From Shewanella sp. KX20019 (GTDB lineage: Bacteria; Pseudomonadota; Gammaproteobacteria; Enterobacterales; Shewanellaceae), in the NCBI RefSeq assembly GCF_016757755.1, contig NZ_CP068437.1:496001-560000 (forward strand): a DNA stretch of 64,000 bases, in the 5' to 3' direction. Below are positions 52,312-61,751 of the stretch, one piece after another (the stretch's first letter is position 1; each line of letters starts with the position of its first letter). Below the pieces are notes generated by a model. That model did no database searches and was not told the origin of the DNA. It saw only the letters and a list, made by a program, of their open reading frames with translations. Position numbers and translations under genes: made by a program.

Positions 52312-54366
52312 CTAGAAGCGATACTCACCAGTAAACCAAGCATTTAATCCTGTACCTGGCATACGTTCGCCTGGGGCTATCTCACTGCCCATAACGCGAT
52401 TATAGCCAGCTAAATGGTCTTGGTAGTCAGTATTAAACAGGTTATCGATACCTGCTTTTAGTAGCCAGTTTTCCGCATCATAGCCTACTGACAGGTTCAC
52501 CAAGGCATAACCCGCTGTTGTTTGCTCAAACTGTGTTTCTGATACCTTATTCTGCGCCGCCACTGCACGGGTTTCGATACGGGCAATCCAGTTGTTAATG
52601 TTGAAATTGAGTCCAAAATTCAGATTGGCAGGGCTGATGCGATAGAGGTTATCGTTAATATCACGGCGTTCGCCACGCACGTAACTTGCTACCATATCGG
52701 CATTGAAGAACTCGTTTAGCTGATAGGTCGCACTAATATCCATGCCGTAAAATTGTGCGTCAACATTGGCAAACTGCATTGGGTTATCATCACCCATCAT
52801 GCTTGCAGCCATGATGACAGCGGGATCTGTAGCAGCAACACCTTGAATGTAATCATTAATGCGCTGGAAAAATATCCGTGGGCTCAGGCTGAAGTTATCC
52901 GTTTGATAGTCGCTGCCCAGTTCGATTTGGTAAGCGGTTTCTAAGTCGAGATCAACTTGGCCAACATAAGTGCGACCATCTGCAAGTCCACCAGTTGATT
53001 GCATAGGTACCCACAGGTATCGTTGCTGGTAGCTAGCACTATCTTGTTTACGTGCAAGTCCAACTACCCAGCTGAGTTTATCAGTTTGCGAGTAGCGCCC
53101 ATTTATCGCTAAATCCACCCCCGTTTGAGACTGTGAGCGGTCGCTATTATTAAACTGCATCATTAACATATTAATTGGCGGCATGGTGCTCGCCATAGAA
53201 TGCCCCACTTCCCCTGCATCAGTTTGATAGTGTTTTACCCGTGCGCCGATCTGCCAGTTCCACTGATCAATATCTTGTTGCCATTGCGCAAAAGCACTAA
53301 AGCTATTGTCGCTGACATCATTGAAATTATCGACATTAAACATCGGGCTGGTGGGATCGGATATAACGGAATTGTGTTGGCTAAGTTGTGCATCTAAGCC
53401 AAATATCCAAGCATCTTGAGCGATTGATATCAGCGCATCGTAGCTTTGACTATCGGCATTATTATACCGTGCATTCATGCTTGGCATTTTCATACGTTGG
53501 CTGAAATTATCCATGCCGTGCTTGGCATCACTATAGGCAATATGCCAATTCATATCCCAATTATTAAGGTCGTGTTGTCCCTCTACTTTAACTCTATCGG
53601 TACGGATAAAGTCGATATCCATGGGTAGGGCTGGTGTTCCGGCATCGGTCGTTTCTAGATGCTGATAGCCAACCGCTATGGATTCATTACCACCAGTATT
53701 GCCCGCTAAGTTGTAACGGTACTGTCCGCCAACCATGGTTTTGTCGTAAGTGGTCGGAGAGATAACTTTATCACCGCCGGATGTGGCGTTGTCATTGCCG
53801 TTGAGCATGTCTGCGTACACCAAGACAGCATGTTGCTCACTGCCAAAGTTGCCCTTACCACCCACATAGCTCCGCTCGCCATTGTCTTGGTATTGAGCAG
53901 TAACTTTACCGCTCACTTCATCAAAGCTGGCTTGTGACTCAATAACTTGCACACTGCCACCAATAGTATTAGTGCCTGCTGATACTGGCGCGATACCGCG
54001 TGTCATCTCCAGTCGTTCTGTTAGCACCAAGCTGGCGTAGCTTAACGGCGTATCCATGGCATTAGGGCCTGCGCTCGACAGCGTCATGCCATTGACTTGG
54101 GTGTTAACTTTGTCACCGTATAAACCTCGATACTGGGCAATGCCGGTTAATGGGCCGTTACCATTTACCGAGGCACCAGGCAGGTTGCTCAATAGGCCAC
54201 TGATGTCTGTTTGCGGTGTGGCGGATTCTGGTGCTACAGCACTATAGCTACCCTGATGTTGCCCGCTGACTTCGATAACTTCAAAGACAGAATCATCGGC
54301 GAAAGTAGCTAAAGGAGATAAAGCGGAGAGCACAGATAAAGAGACTAAAGATAGAGGCAACTTCAT
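52312..54366 (-). CDS. TonB-dependent receptor related to copper receptors (OprC/NosA-like)
   Basis: A 684-aa outer-membrane receptor: signal peptide (MKLPLSLVSLSVLSALSPLATFAD), plug domain (about 30-150, with GPNAMDTPLSY) and a 22-strand barrel ending in an aromatic residue (GEYRF). It is rich in Met and His: LPMDIDF, KHGMDNFSQRMKMP, MASTMPPINMLMMQ. The arrangement resembles TonB-dependent copper receptors. OprC binds copper with CxxxM and HxM motifs (from memory); here HGM is kept but the position of the Cys is Gly (AGPNAM). Copper is thus likely but unproven. A TonB box-like stretch (VFEVIEVSG) is at the mature N-terminus. Terminator at 52229-52258. Confidence 0.85.
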   Translation of the reverse strand: MKLPLSLVSLSVLSALSPLATFADDSVFEVIEVSGQHQGSYSAVAPESATPQTDISGLLSNLPGASVNGNGPLTGIAQYRGLYGDKVNTQVNGMTLSSAGPNAMDTPLSYASLVLTERLEMTRGIAPVSAGTNTIGGSVQVIESQASFDEVSGKVTAQYQDNGERSYVGGKGNFGSEQHAVLVYADMLNGNDNATSGGDKVISPTTYDKTMVGGQYRYNLAGNTGGNESIAVGYQHLETTDAGTPALPMDIDFIRTDRVKVEGQHDLNNWDMNWHIAYSDAKHGMDNFSQRMKMPSMNARYNNADSQSYDALISIAQDAWIFGLDAQLSQHNSVISDPTSPMFNVDNFNDVSDNSFSAFAQWQQDIDQWNWQIGARVKHYQTDAGEVGHSMASTMPPINMLMMQFNNSDRSQSQTGVDLAINGRYSQTDKLSWVVGLARKQDSASYQQRYLWVPMQSTGGLADGRTYVGQVDLDLETAYQIELGSDYQTDNFSLSPRIFFQRINDYIQGVAATDPAVIMAASMMGDDNPMQFANVDAQFYGMDISATYQLNEFFNADMVASYVRGERRDINDNLYRISPANLNFGLNFNINNWIARIETRAVAAQNKVSETQFEQTTAGYALVNLSVGYDAENWLLKAGIDNLFNTDYQDHLAGYNRVMGSEIAPGERMPGTGLNAWFTGEYRF

Positions 54367-54733
54367 AATAATGTTGTTTATTTGTTTTGAATGTAGCGGA
54401 TAGTGTCAGTCGGTCTTTGCTTTAGCAAAGCTAAATCAACAAACTGCGACAAGCTGTCGCAGGCAAATAACAGTAGTGGTGTAGACCTTTGGGATCGTAA
54501 AAGTTCTTAGCTTGGTTTGTGCAAGATCGTGGCCTTCGCCAACTCTGGCGTTAATAGCAGGGTAAAGTGTTGGTTAGTCGTACTGCGGAATGAAAATAAC
54601 CAAGTGTGATGAGGGCATGCCGAATTTCTAGTTGTTTACTAACAAATAGGCAAACGTTAAAAGCGTTGGCAACTTCTAATGAACAAGATATCGCACTATA
54701 ATGGCGCTGAACTGCACAACAATTTAGGCATGA
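54367..54733. other. Intergenic region between receptor and YkgJ-like gene
   Basis: 367 bp between divergent genes. A -10-like TATAAT at 54697-54702 lies 32 bp before the YkgJ-like start; no clear -35. No operator could be assigned. Confidence 0.4.
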
Positions 54734-55087
54734 ATGAATAATAACCGAGAGATAATCGCGATCTTACGCGAGCGTATTCCTACGTTCGAATGTACGCCAG
54801 GTTGTCATGACTGTTGTGGACCAGTGACCACTTCCTCTGAAGAAATATCGCGGCTGCCAGTAAAAACAGACGCTGAGCATGATGCTGCATTAGCGGAGTG
54901 GAACTGCGTTCACTTGGGGCCTAATGGTTGTGAAGTCTATGAAGAGCGACCATTGATCTGTCGAGTCTTTGGTACCACACCGAATATGCCTTGCCCCAAT
55001 AGTTGTCGCCCTAAAGAGATGATTGACTCGAAAACTGAGCGACAGATCCATCACTTTATTGCCAACACACGACAAGTATTGGTGTAA
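54734..55087 (+). CDS. YkgJ-family cysteine-cluster (metal-binding) protein
   Basis: 117 aa of the YkgJ (UPF0153/Zn- or Fe-chelate) family: CTPGCHDCCGPV, then NGCEVYEERPLICRVF and CPNSC give the eight-cysteine-type cluster. Usually binds zinc or an iron-sulfur cluster; role unknown. It is divergent from the TonB-dependent receptor gene. Cytoplasmic, single gene. Confidence 0.82.
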   Translation: MNNNREIIAILRERIPTFECTPGCHDCCGPVTTSSEEISRLPVKTDAEHDAALAEWNCVHLGPNGCEVYEERPLICRVFGTTPNMPCPNSCRPKEMIDSKTERQIHHFIANTRQVLV

Positions 55088-55137
55088 TAATCAGTGGCCA
55101 ACGCTTGTTGACCACTGCAATGATATCGCAGTTCTGT

Positions 55138-55623
55138 TTATTCGTACTCTGAAGAGTAAGTTTCTTTGTAAGAGTGAGAATAGAGTTCAAAAAGGCTGCC
55201 AAATGGGTCTTCTAAATAGACCATTTTGTAGGGTTTGTTATCATCTTCTGGGTGATAGCGCATTGTATCCATTCTTACTTTTCCGCCATATTGGTTAACT
55301 TTCTCAATAACACCTTCGAAGTCATCTGTTTCTAAACAGAAATGGAACAGACCAATTTTGCTGAAATCGACGTTATGTCTCTCCTCTCTGTCTTTCATTT
55401 CAAACAGTTCAAAACCGATACCGTCGGTAGTGACAAGGTGAGCAATATTGAACCCTTTGAAACCCTGTCCAAAAACGGCAATACACATGGCACCGATGGC
55501 GGTTTCTCTCTCTTCAATCACTGCAGCTTTACTCATGACGATTTCAAGACCTAAGGCTTTGGTATAAAACTCGACCGCTTTATCCATGTCTGCAACCATA
55601 ATTCCTACATGACTCATCTTCAT
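55138..55623 (-). CDS. VOC/glyoxalase-superfamily protein
   Basis: 161 aa with two beta-alpha-beta-beta-beta modules: SHVGIMVADMDKAVEFYTKALG and IGLFHFCLETDDFEGVIEKV, with possible metal-binding His/Glu (His in SHVG, Glu in GFELFEM, His in LFHFC, Glu in SLFELY). Dioxygenase, lyase or isomerase activity cannot be decided. Single gene with ATG start at 55623. Confidence 0.85.
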   Translation of the reverse strand: MKMSHVGIMVADMDKAVEFYTKALGLEIVMSKAAVIEERETAIGAMCIAVFGQGFKGFNIAHLVTTDGIGFELFEMKDREERHNVDFSKIGLFHFCLETDDFEGVIEKVNQYGGKVRMDTMRYHPEDDNKPYKMVYLEDPFGSLFELYSHSYKETYSSEYE

Positions 55624-55841
55624 AATGACTTTACCTTTGTGTTTATGGGTATTGGTTGTTTGTTTCGATGAGTAAAGTATATGGCGGTCATTTTATTTCG
55701 TAAAATTATCAAAAGTTATAATATTAATAACTATGCGTAATGAATAAGGCGGGGAAGCAAAGTTGAACTATGTTTATGACCGTGTTTATAACTATGACAT
55801 GCTCCACCTTATGATCTAATAAGGTGGTCGCAGTTGATTCG

Positions 55842-56756
55842 TTAAAATAACGCTGGGTAATCAGACTCAAATGCTTGGGTCTTTTGCTTAATAAAATCGA
55901 TTACTGTGCGAATTTTATGGCTGGGATAATCGCTTTGTAAGTAGACCAATTGCAGTGGAATATTGTCGGCAATATGATCCGAAAATAGCAGTACTAGAGC
56001 TCCTTGATGGACCTCTTTGGCGACATCAAACCAGCTCTTATACGCAATCCCTTCACCCGCTAATGCCCAATCTTTGATAACAGCGCCATCGTTGCAGCTT
56101 TTGTTGCCAATGACATTAACTGCATACTGCTGAGCTTTATGGCTAAAGTGCCATTTGTGCCAAGGTTCACCATCGCGATTGAGGATGAGTATCTTGTGCT
56201 GAGAAAGTTCTTTGGGATGTATTGGTAAGCCATGTTGTTCGATATAGCTGGGCGATGCAACTGCAACTCTTGGCATTAGTGCCAGCTGGCGTCTCATTAG
56301 GCTTGAATCTTCCAACTGCCCATAGCGCAAAGCTAAGTGTACATTTTGGCTGATAAGGTCTGTCATTTGGTCGCCAAAATACAGGGTTAGTTTTAGCTCT
56401 GGTGCGGTGTTAGCGAGTTCATCTAACCATGCACGAATGATATTACGGCCAAGGTCGGATGGCAGTGCAATACGCAGATCTCCTTTCAGTTCACCGCGGT
56501 TATCTGCCAAGGCGTTACTGGCATTGTCGAGCAGTTGCAATGCTTGTCTGGCGGATTCAATGAACAGATGACCCTCTTCTGTAAGTTTCATTTTTCGTGT
56601 TGAACGGGCGAACAGTAAGCAATCGAGTTTCTTCTCTAGCCGCTGTAGCGCCGCACTGGCAGCCGCAGGCGTCATGCCAAGCTCACGCCCTGCGGCCGAA
56701 ATGCTTTGTAGATCGGCAATGCGGATCGTCAACTTCAGATCATTTAGATGGTACAT
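55842..56756 (-). CDS. LysR-type transcriptional regulator
   Basis: 304 aa. The winged HTH is at residues 1-60 (SAAGRELGMTPAAASAALQRLEKKL), and a LysR substrate-binding domain follows. The gene is divergent from the Old Yellow Enzyme gene with 150 bp between the starts, so it probably regulates that gene and itself. The effector is unknown. Confidence 0.93.
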   Translation of the reverse strand: MYHLNDLKLTIRIADLQSISAAGRELGMTPAAASAALQRLEKKLDCLLFARSTRKMKLTEEGHLFIESARQALQLLDNASNALADNRGELKGDLRIALPSDLGRNIIRAWLDELANTAPELKLTLYFGDQMTDLISQNVHLALRYGQLEDSSLMRRQLALMPRVAVASPSYIEQHGLPIHPKELSQHKILILNRDGEPWHKWHFSHKAQQYAVNVIGNKSCNDGAVIKDWALAGEGIAYKSWFDVAKEVHQGALVLLFSDHIADNIPLQLVYLQSDYPSHKIRTVIDFIKQKTQAFESDYPALF

Positions 56757-56841
56757 ATCAAATAATTTTTGAAAATGATTTCAATATTAGCCCAATTATC
56801 AAAATTAGTTAATGGGATTACACTGTTTTACATCATTTGAT

Positions 56842-56863
56842 TTGATCATCTTGGATTGATCAA
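56842..56863. promoter_or_regulatory. Candidate LysR operator in divergent promoter
   Basis: TTGATCA at 56842-56848 and TTGATCAA at 56856-56863 frame a dyad. It lies 44 bp before the Old Yellow Enzyme start, in the divergent region with the LysR gene. It could overlap the -35 element of the enzyme gene. Confidence 0.4.
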
Positions 56864-56906
56864 GTCAGCAAAACTTCGACGTTTTTAGCATACATCAGGA
56901 GCTACT

Positions 56907-58001
56907 ATGAACCTTTTTACCCCGTACCATAAATCCCACTTGTCATTAAATAATCGTGTGGTTATGGCGCCAATGACGCGCTCTCGAACCACCCAACCTG
57001 GCAATATACCCAATGAGATGATGGCTACATATTATGGCCAGCGAGCATCTACGGGGTTGATTATTAGTGAGGCGACACAGATCTCTGATGATAGCCAAGG
57101 CTATTCGTTTACCCCAGGAGTTTACACTCAAGAGCAAGTAGCGGGTTGGCAAAAAGTGACGGCGGCAGTACATCAAGCGGGTGGGAAGATATTCAACCAA
57201 CTGTGGCATGTTGGCCGGGTGTCTCACCCTGTGTTTCAACAAGGTGCTGCGCCGATCGCGCCTTCGGCAATCAAGCCGACCGATACGCAAGTTTGGGTGG
57301 TTGATGAAGCGCATCCTGATGGGCAGATGTTTGATTGCCCAACGCCTAGAGCGATGGATCAAGCTGATATTGATCGGGTGGTGGCTGACTTTGCTCAAGC
57401 GGCTAAGAACTCGATTGATGCTGGCTTTGATGGGGTTGAAGTCCACGGGGGGAATGGCTATTTAATTGATCAGTTTCTGCGGACTAACTCCAACCATAGA
57501 ACCGATGTTTATGGTGGCTCACCATTGAAGCGTATTCAGTTTCTGCTTGATATTGTTAGAGCGGTAAGTGCAAAGATCGGCTCCGATAAAGTGGGTGTTA
57601 GATTAGCGCCGTTTGTCACCTTTAAAGATATGGGTTGCCCGGAAATTGTAGAAACCATTTTATTGGCAGCGGAATATCTAGGCCAGCAGGGGATTGCATA
57701 TGTCCATCTTTCGGAAGCTGATTGGGATGATGCGCCGCAGATCCCAGAGAGTTTTAGGATCAAGTTAAGGCAAGTTTTCAATGGCACCATTATTGTGGCT
57801 GGACGTTATGATGTTGAGCGCGCCAGTGCCGTGATAGGCAAAGGTTATGCTGACTTAGTTGCTTTTGGCCGCTCATTTATTGCCAATCCAGATCTTCCCT
57901 ATCGGTTACAGCATCAACTGCCATTAGCTGATTTCGATAAAGGACCGCTGTTTGGCGGCGGAGCAGCGGGATACATCGATTACCCTGCGTTAACGGCTTA
58001 A
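56907..58001 (+). CDS. nemA: Old Yellow Enzyme family FMN-dependent ene-reductase (NemA-like)
   Basis: 364-aa TIM-barrel flavoenzyme. The FMN-binding N-terminus is NNRVVMAPMTRSR, followed by GLIISEATQIS and KIFNQLWHVGRVSHP. The substrate pair lies in EVHGGNGYLIDQFLR: His and Asn are present and Tyr is two residues on; Gly replaces the usual Ala in HGAN. The C-terminal VAFGRSFIANPDLPYRL is standard. It reduces activated alkenes and nitro compounds with NAD(P)H. GGAGC precedes the ATG at a short distance. It is divergent from a LysR gene that probably controls it. Confidence 0.93.
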   Translation: MNLFTPYHKSHLSLNNRVVMAPMTRSRTTQPGNIPNEMMATYYGQRASTGLIISEATQISDDSQGYSFTPGVYTQEQVAGWQKVTAAVHQAGGKIFNQLWHVGRVSHPVFQQGAAPIAPSAIKPTDTQVWVVDEAHPDGQMFDCPTPRAMDQADIDRVVADFAQAAKNSIDAGFDGVEVHGGNGYLIDQFLRTNSNHRTDVYGGSPLKRIQFLLDIVRAVSAKIGSDKVGVRLAPFVTFKDMGCPEIVETILLAAEYLGQQGIAYVHLSEADWDDAPQIPESFRIKLRQVFNGTIIVAGRYDVERASAVIGKGYADLVAFGRSFIANPDLPYRLQHQLPLADFDKGPLFGGGAAGYIDYPALTA

Positions 58002-58013
58002 ATAGCACACGGA

Positions 58014-58048
58014 AAAATAGAGAAGGGGCTACGCCGCCTCTCTATTTT
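58014..58048. terminator. Bidirectional terminator
   Basis: An imperfect long stem: AAAATAGAGA and TCTCTATTTT pair around a GC-rich apex. It sits 12 bp after nemA and 5 bp before the end of the convergent gene, with A and T tracts on both sides. Confidence 0.8.
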
Positions 58049-58052
58049 AATA

Positions 58053-58637
58053 CTATTCAGAACTCGGTGTTTCAACCGCAAAATAGTAATTGTACTCTTC
58101 GATTAGACTTAATATTTTAGGATCTTTGATGACCGCTGCCGTAAATTGATCGACAGTCGATACAGCCCATGCAAGGGCGCTATCATCTAAGCCTCCAGGA
58201 CCTTGATCTTGGTAGATATTAATCGCGTCGGTGAAATTCTCTCTATATTCGAATTTTGCCAGACTTTGATTATTGACTCGAAGCTCATAAGTCAGCACCA
58301 AGTCGTTATTAACGACAACAGGAAGTAAGCCGAGTGAACCGCCAGCCAGCATCGCAGAGGTTAGTCCTGCAGCCGTACCGCCAGCAGTCGCTTCTAATCT
58401 ATGGTGTACATATATCTTAATCGGGTTACCTAAGCTTTCTTTATCAATGTCGGTAAATGCCTGATGTAATCTGATTTTGTCGTAAATATCATCACTATTA
58501 ATGGTGCTAATAAACATCGCTGGTGGCAGTTTTACTGCAGTTGCAGTTGCAGTTGCAGTTTCAGTCATGGTCTGTGCTACTACGGGCTGGATCATTATTA
58601 TGCTGGCCGTTAGCATCGCTATAAGTGTGTTTTTCAT
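58053..58637 (-). CDS. Exported protein of unknown function
   Basis: 194 aa with a signal peptide (ending near VVAQ), then a TETATATATAV stretch encoded by a hexamer repeat (58536-58560), then a soluble domain with DDIYDKIRLHQAFTDID and a glycine-rich hydrophobic part (LTSAMLAGGSLGLLPVVV). The latter is similar in style to the LPP20/YjdB-like lipoprotein fold but not asserted. It is separated from the preceding protease-like gene by nine bases, so the two are one operon and likely partners. Confidence 0.7.
   Translation of the reverse strand: MKNTLIAMLTASIIMIQPVVAQTMTETATATATAVKLPPAMFISTINSDDIYDKIRLHQAFTDIDKESLGNPIKIYVHHRLEATAGGTAAGLTSAMLAGGSLGLLPVVVNNDLVLTYELRVNNQSLAKFEYRENFTDAINIYQDQGPGGLDDSALAWAVSTVDQFTAAVIKDPKILSLIEEYNYYFAVETPSSE
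58536..58560 (+). repeat. Hexamer repeat TGCAGT (about four units) in coding region
   Basis: The in-frame tandem repeat codes for the Thr-Ala run just after the signal peptide. Length changes would keep the frame and only alter linker length. Confidence 0.75.
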
Positions 58638-58646
58638 AATCAGTTC

Positions 58647-59867
58647 CTATTGATAGCAAGCTAGTTGAACCACAGCAGACAAGGCCGCTTTATTGCTGGT
58701 ACGAATATTTCCCTCGAGGTTAGGTTCAACCTCTTTAAAGGGGATGTTATTACGTTGCAAAAATTTGGCGGCGTACTTTGCATTAAGTGCAAAGTTAACG
58801 TTCTGCGGCAGTGCGCCAGATTCGATAAGTGCTGCGGCGTTCAAGGTACTAACGGTGATGCCTATTAACTCACCACCATCAGAAACAACAGGGCCGCCAC
58901 TTGATCCTGGTTGTATCGGAGCTGAAAACTGAAACAAACCGACAGAGCCTTTAAGGGCAGTATGTGAGCTAACATTACCGCGAGTTAAGTTGGGCGAAAC
59001 GGCCAGTAAGCCTTGTAATGGATAGCCTACGTTAGTGACGGGTTCACCAAGAAAGAGTTCGGCATTTTTACGCAGTGGTAGGTAAGCCTCTCTTGGCTGG
59101 CCAGTACCTACAACGGCCAGATCTAACAGGTTTGAGTCTGCTTCAACTTGAGCGTCATAACTATTATTGTTGTCATGGATTTTGGCTACCATGCAGTGAT
59201 CAAGTACGTGTGCAGCGGTGAGAATTTGGCCATGTTCATTGATATAAAAACCAGTGCCGCTACTGACAGGCTTTTCCATATTGGCTAATAGAAGCGGATC
59301 CACATTTTTCATCGCTTTAGTTGCGGTTAAGTTGCTGCTATCGGGTGTTAGATTATTAAGAATATCCACCACGACTAATTGTGTTGCTCGCATCGCTGCA
59401 TTATATAAACCAGTGCCACTGCCTATTTGACCAATATCAGCTTTATAGGTTTTCTTGCCCTTGCGGATGACTTTATCGTTATCGTTATAGACCTTATATG
59501 TCATGGTCATATGCGCCTTGCCGCTGGAAAATTCCCATTCAGGGTCTAAGTCAATTAGCAGACCATAGGTGTCATCACTTTTTTTATCTAATGCTTGAGC
59601 ATCGCCAAAATAGGTACTAAATACATCATCGACTCCGGTTGAGAGTGCTTTACCTGGCTCAACCCAGACGTTCCAATTATCAAGGTAGAAGCGGCTTGTG
59701 GTATGCGAGTATGGCAGGTAGTAAGCCACTTTTGTTACCGCAGGTATTTGAATTGACTTGGCCAGCTTAACGCCTCTTGGAAGCTTGTTGGCGTTGATTT
59801 TTGTGCTGACACAGCCAGTTAGTATTAGCGAGCTCATTAATGTAATGAGCAGAAGATAGAGTCGCAT
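58647..59867 (-). CDS. Lipoprotein with trypsin-like (DegP/S1C-type) protease domain
   Basis: A 406-aa lipoprotein: lipobox ILTGC (Cys19). Residues about 30-180 form a separate domain with VAYYLPYSHTTSRFYLDNW and a GLLIDLDPEWEFSSGK stretch. Residues about 205-360 form a chymotrypsin fold with His in ILTAAHVLDHC, Asp in NLLDLAVVG and Ser in PIQPGSSGGPVV, a complete triad. There is no PDZ domain. Probably an outer-membrane-anchored periplasmic protease. It is co-transcribed with the small exported protein gene nine bases downstream. Confidence 0.85.
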   Translation of the reverse strand: MRLYLLLITLMSSLILTGCVSTKINANKLPRGVKLAKSIQIPAVTKVAYYLPYSHTTSRFYLDNWNVWVEPGKALSTGVDDVFSTYFGDAQALDKKSDDTYGLLIDLDPEWEFSSGKAHMTMTYKVYNDNDKVIRKGKKTYKADIGQIGSGTGLYNAAMRATQLVVVDILNNLTPDSSNLTATKAMKNVDPLLLANMEKPVSSGTGFYINEHGQILTAAHVLDHCMVAKIHDNNNSYDAQVEADSNLLDLAVVGTGQPREAYLPLRKNAELFLGEPVTNVGYPLQGLLAVSPNLTRGNVSSHTALKGSVGLFQFSAPIQPGSSGGPVVSDGGELIGITVSTLNAAALIESGALPQNVNFALNAKYAAKFLQRNNIPFKEVEPNLEGNIRTSNKAALSAVVQLACYQ

Positions 59868-60329
59868 AGATTATCCTTTTTACGAATGCGAGCGAGGGAT
59901 GTAGGTTAATCACCTCAAGTATGGTGGCAATGGCTGCCGCAAATAAGGAGGGTGTTTGTAGTTAATGACTCTCCCTAAAAGAAAGGTGACTTTACTGCAA
60001 CAAATGTTCAACATCAACTTGTATCAGTATTTTTACTTATGAATTATCTATTTAGCATCAGGCTTGTGTGCCGGTGATAGTGTTAAATAGACGCTAGACG
60101 GGGTGGTGTTATCAATAAGTATGCTTTGTTATTGATGGGTCTGTTTTATGCTTTACAGGGGCTAAAACAGATGCTGAACAATGGAAAATTGCGAGCGTGG
60201 AGTTTTTATTAAAACGCTAGGGAGTGCTAACTCCCCACTATTTGTCGATAGCTAATGTTAGACCTTTAATTTCAAGTACCAATTATGGATAGCGAGCTCC
60301 TAAGCTTTTCACAGACCATGACGCCAGCT
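59868..60329. other. Intergenic region, 462 bp
   Basis: No gene is seen. A short hairpin GGGAGTGCTAACTCCC near 60221-60236 may terminate the leftward transporter gene. The promoter of the lipoprotein-protease operon should lie just above 59868. Confidence 0.4.
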
Positions 60330-61478
60330 TTAGTGCTTCAGATCTGTATAAAGATGCCACTGACGTCGGCCCATTTCAAGTACTACTCCGACGGTAAGTC
60401 CAGCAGCAGTATTAACCAGCAGACAGATAGCGGCGGTTGATAGGATCACAAAAATACAGAAAGGCTTACCATCGATAAAGCGTTTTGACCAAGCCAGTTG
60501 AGTCCCTGCAATTGCCAGTAAACTGCCTAATACCGCCAGTGGAATAAGCGATAGCAAGCTGGCGATCCCCTGCCCCCAGAAAGCGGCTATTAATAGGCAG
60601 GTCGTGCCAAATATAGTTGGTGCTAACCAAGTGCGGGCACCAAAGTGATGCTGTACTGCCAAGCCTCCTGCACCGTGGCACATTGCGGTTGCACCAAAAG
60701 GCGCTAACAGTAAATTTGCCCAACCGGAGCTGGCGGCAAAACGCTCTGGTGCAAAGTTCTCTTTATCATCGTTGGGAAACTTCTCTTTAGCCATGGCGGA
60801 GGTGGCAATTACCGCATTGGTCAGTGTTAATGCCAGTTGTGGTAGTACTAATAAACCCGCTGCGGAGCTCCATTCATCGATACTCGGCCAGCCTAACTGC
60901 CATGGGGTATAAGTTGAAAGATCAAAGCTGGGTGCGGTTCCGCTATTTAGTTGCCAGACAATGCCCATGCTAATCACCAAGGGCATGGCTAAATAGCGCA
61001 GTGGCAAGAATTTACTGCCAAAGAGCAGCGCAAAGGCAATGAGTCCGATAAGCCAAGTTTGACTCATCATCTGCCCCCCCATCCAAATGAGTTGAATACC
61101 AATCGCTAACTGAATGCCGATGCTGATGGCGGGAGACAGCTGTTTTGCCATCCATTTAATGGCACCGCTATAAGCGAGAACCAGCAAAATAATGCCCATC
61201 ATCATGCCACTGGCTTGTAGCATGCCAGGCGTTAGGCCTTGAGCTATCACTAAGGCGGTGATGACTTTCATCGGCTGTATCGGAATAGGGCGACGATAGA
61301 GGAATGCGGTAAATAGTGCAAACAGGCCAAAACCCATAAAGATCCCTTGTGGGGAAAAATGGTTTAAGGCGATAAGGCCAAGCACTAAGGGTAGAAAGGT
61401 ACCTAAATCGGCAAAGGCGCCGCTAAACTCTCCTGAATATTGGTTAACACTATAAAAGCGGTTGAACTTACATCTCAT
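60330..61478 (-). CDS. MOT1-like molybdate/sulfate transporter
   Basis: 382-aa polytopic membrane protein (10-12 helices). Two signatures of the MOT1 family are present: GAFADLGTFLPLVLG near the N-terminus and APFGATAMCHGAGGLAVQHHFGAR near residue 265. They suggest uptake of molybdate or sulfate. The ATG at 61478 gives a normal family N-terminus (MRCKFNRF...); a TTG at 61529 would add 17 odd residues. Single gene. No molybdenum-cofactor genes are nearby. Confidence 0.85.
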   Translation of the reverse strand: MRCKFNRFYSVNQYSGEFSGAFADLGTFLPLVLGLIALNHFSPQGIFMGFGLFALFTAFLYRRPIPIQPMKVITALVIAQGLTPGMLQASGMMMGIILLVLAYSGAIKWMAKQLSPAISIGIQLAIGIQLIWMGGQMMSQTWLIGLIAFALLFGSKFLPLRYLAMPLVISMGIVWQLNSGTAPSFDLSTYTPWQLGWPSIDEWSSAAGLLVLPQLALTLTNAVIATSAMAKEKFPNDDKENFAPERFAASSGWANLLLAPFGATAMCHGAGGLAVQHHFGARTWLAPTIFGTTCLLIAAFWGQGIASLLSLIPLAVLGSLLAIAGTQLAWSKRFIDGKPFCIFVILSTAAICLLVNTAAGLTVGVVLEMGRRQWHLYTDLKH

Positions 61479-61691
61479 ATAACTTGCCGTGGGAAAAGAA
61501 CCCGTAATACATCGCAAGTTTAGTGCCAAGAATTTACCGATAAATACACCGTAAAAACCGACTTAATCAGCTATTTTCCAACGTTATTGAGACAAGTTGA
61601 CGCAGGCAGGTAAATATTATGGTCAATAGGACTAATATTCACGAGTACTCAACTACCTCTTTAGTGATAAGTATTTGGATTTCAGAGATGA

Positions 61692-61721
61692 AACAGCAGT
61701 GAAAGAGTCATCACTGCTGTT
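61692..61721 (-). terminator. Hairpin downstream of adhesin gene
   Basis: A perfect 11-bp stem AACAGCAGTGA / TCACTGCTGTT with an 8-nt loop, 31 bp past the adhesin stop codon. A short T run only. Confidence 0.6.
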
Positions 61722-61751
61722 ATTGACTTACTTATTACTGAGCTAGCATGT

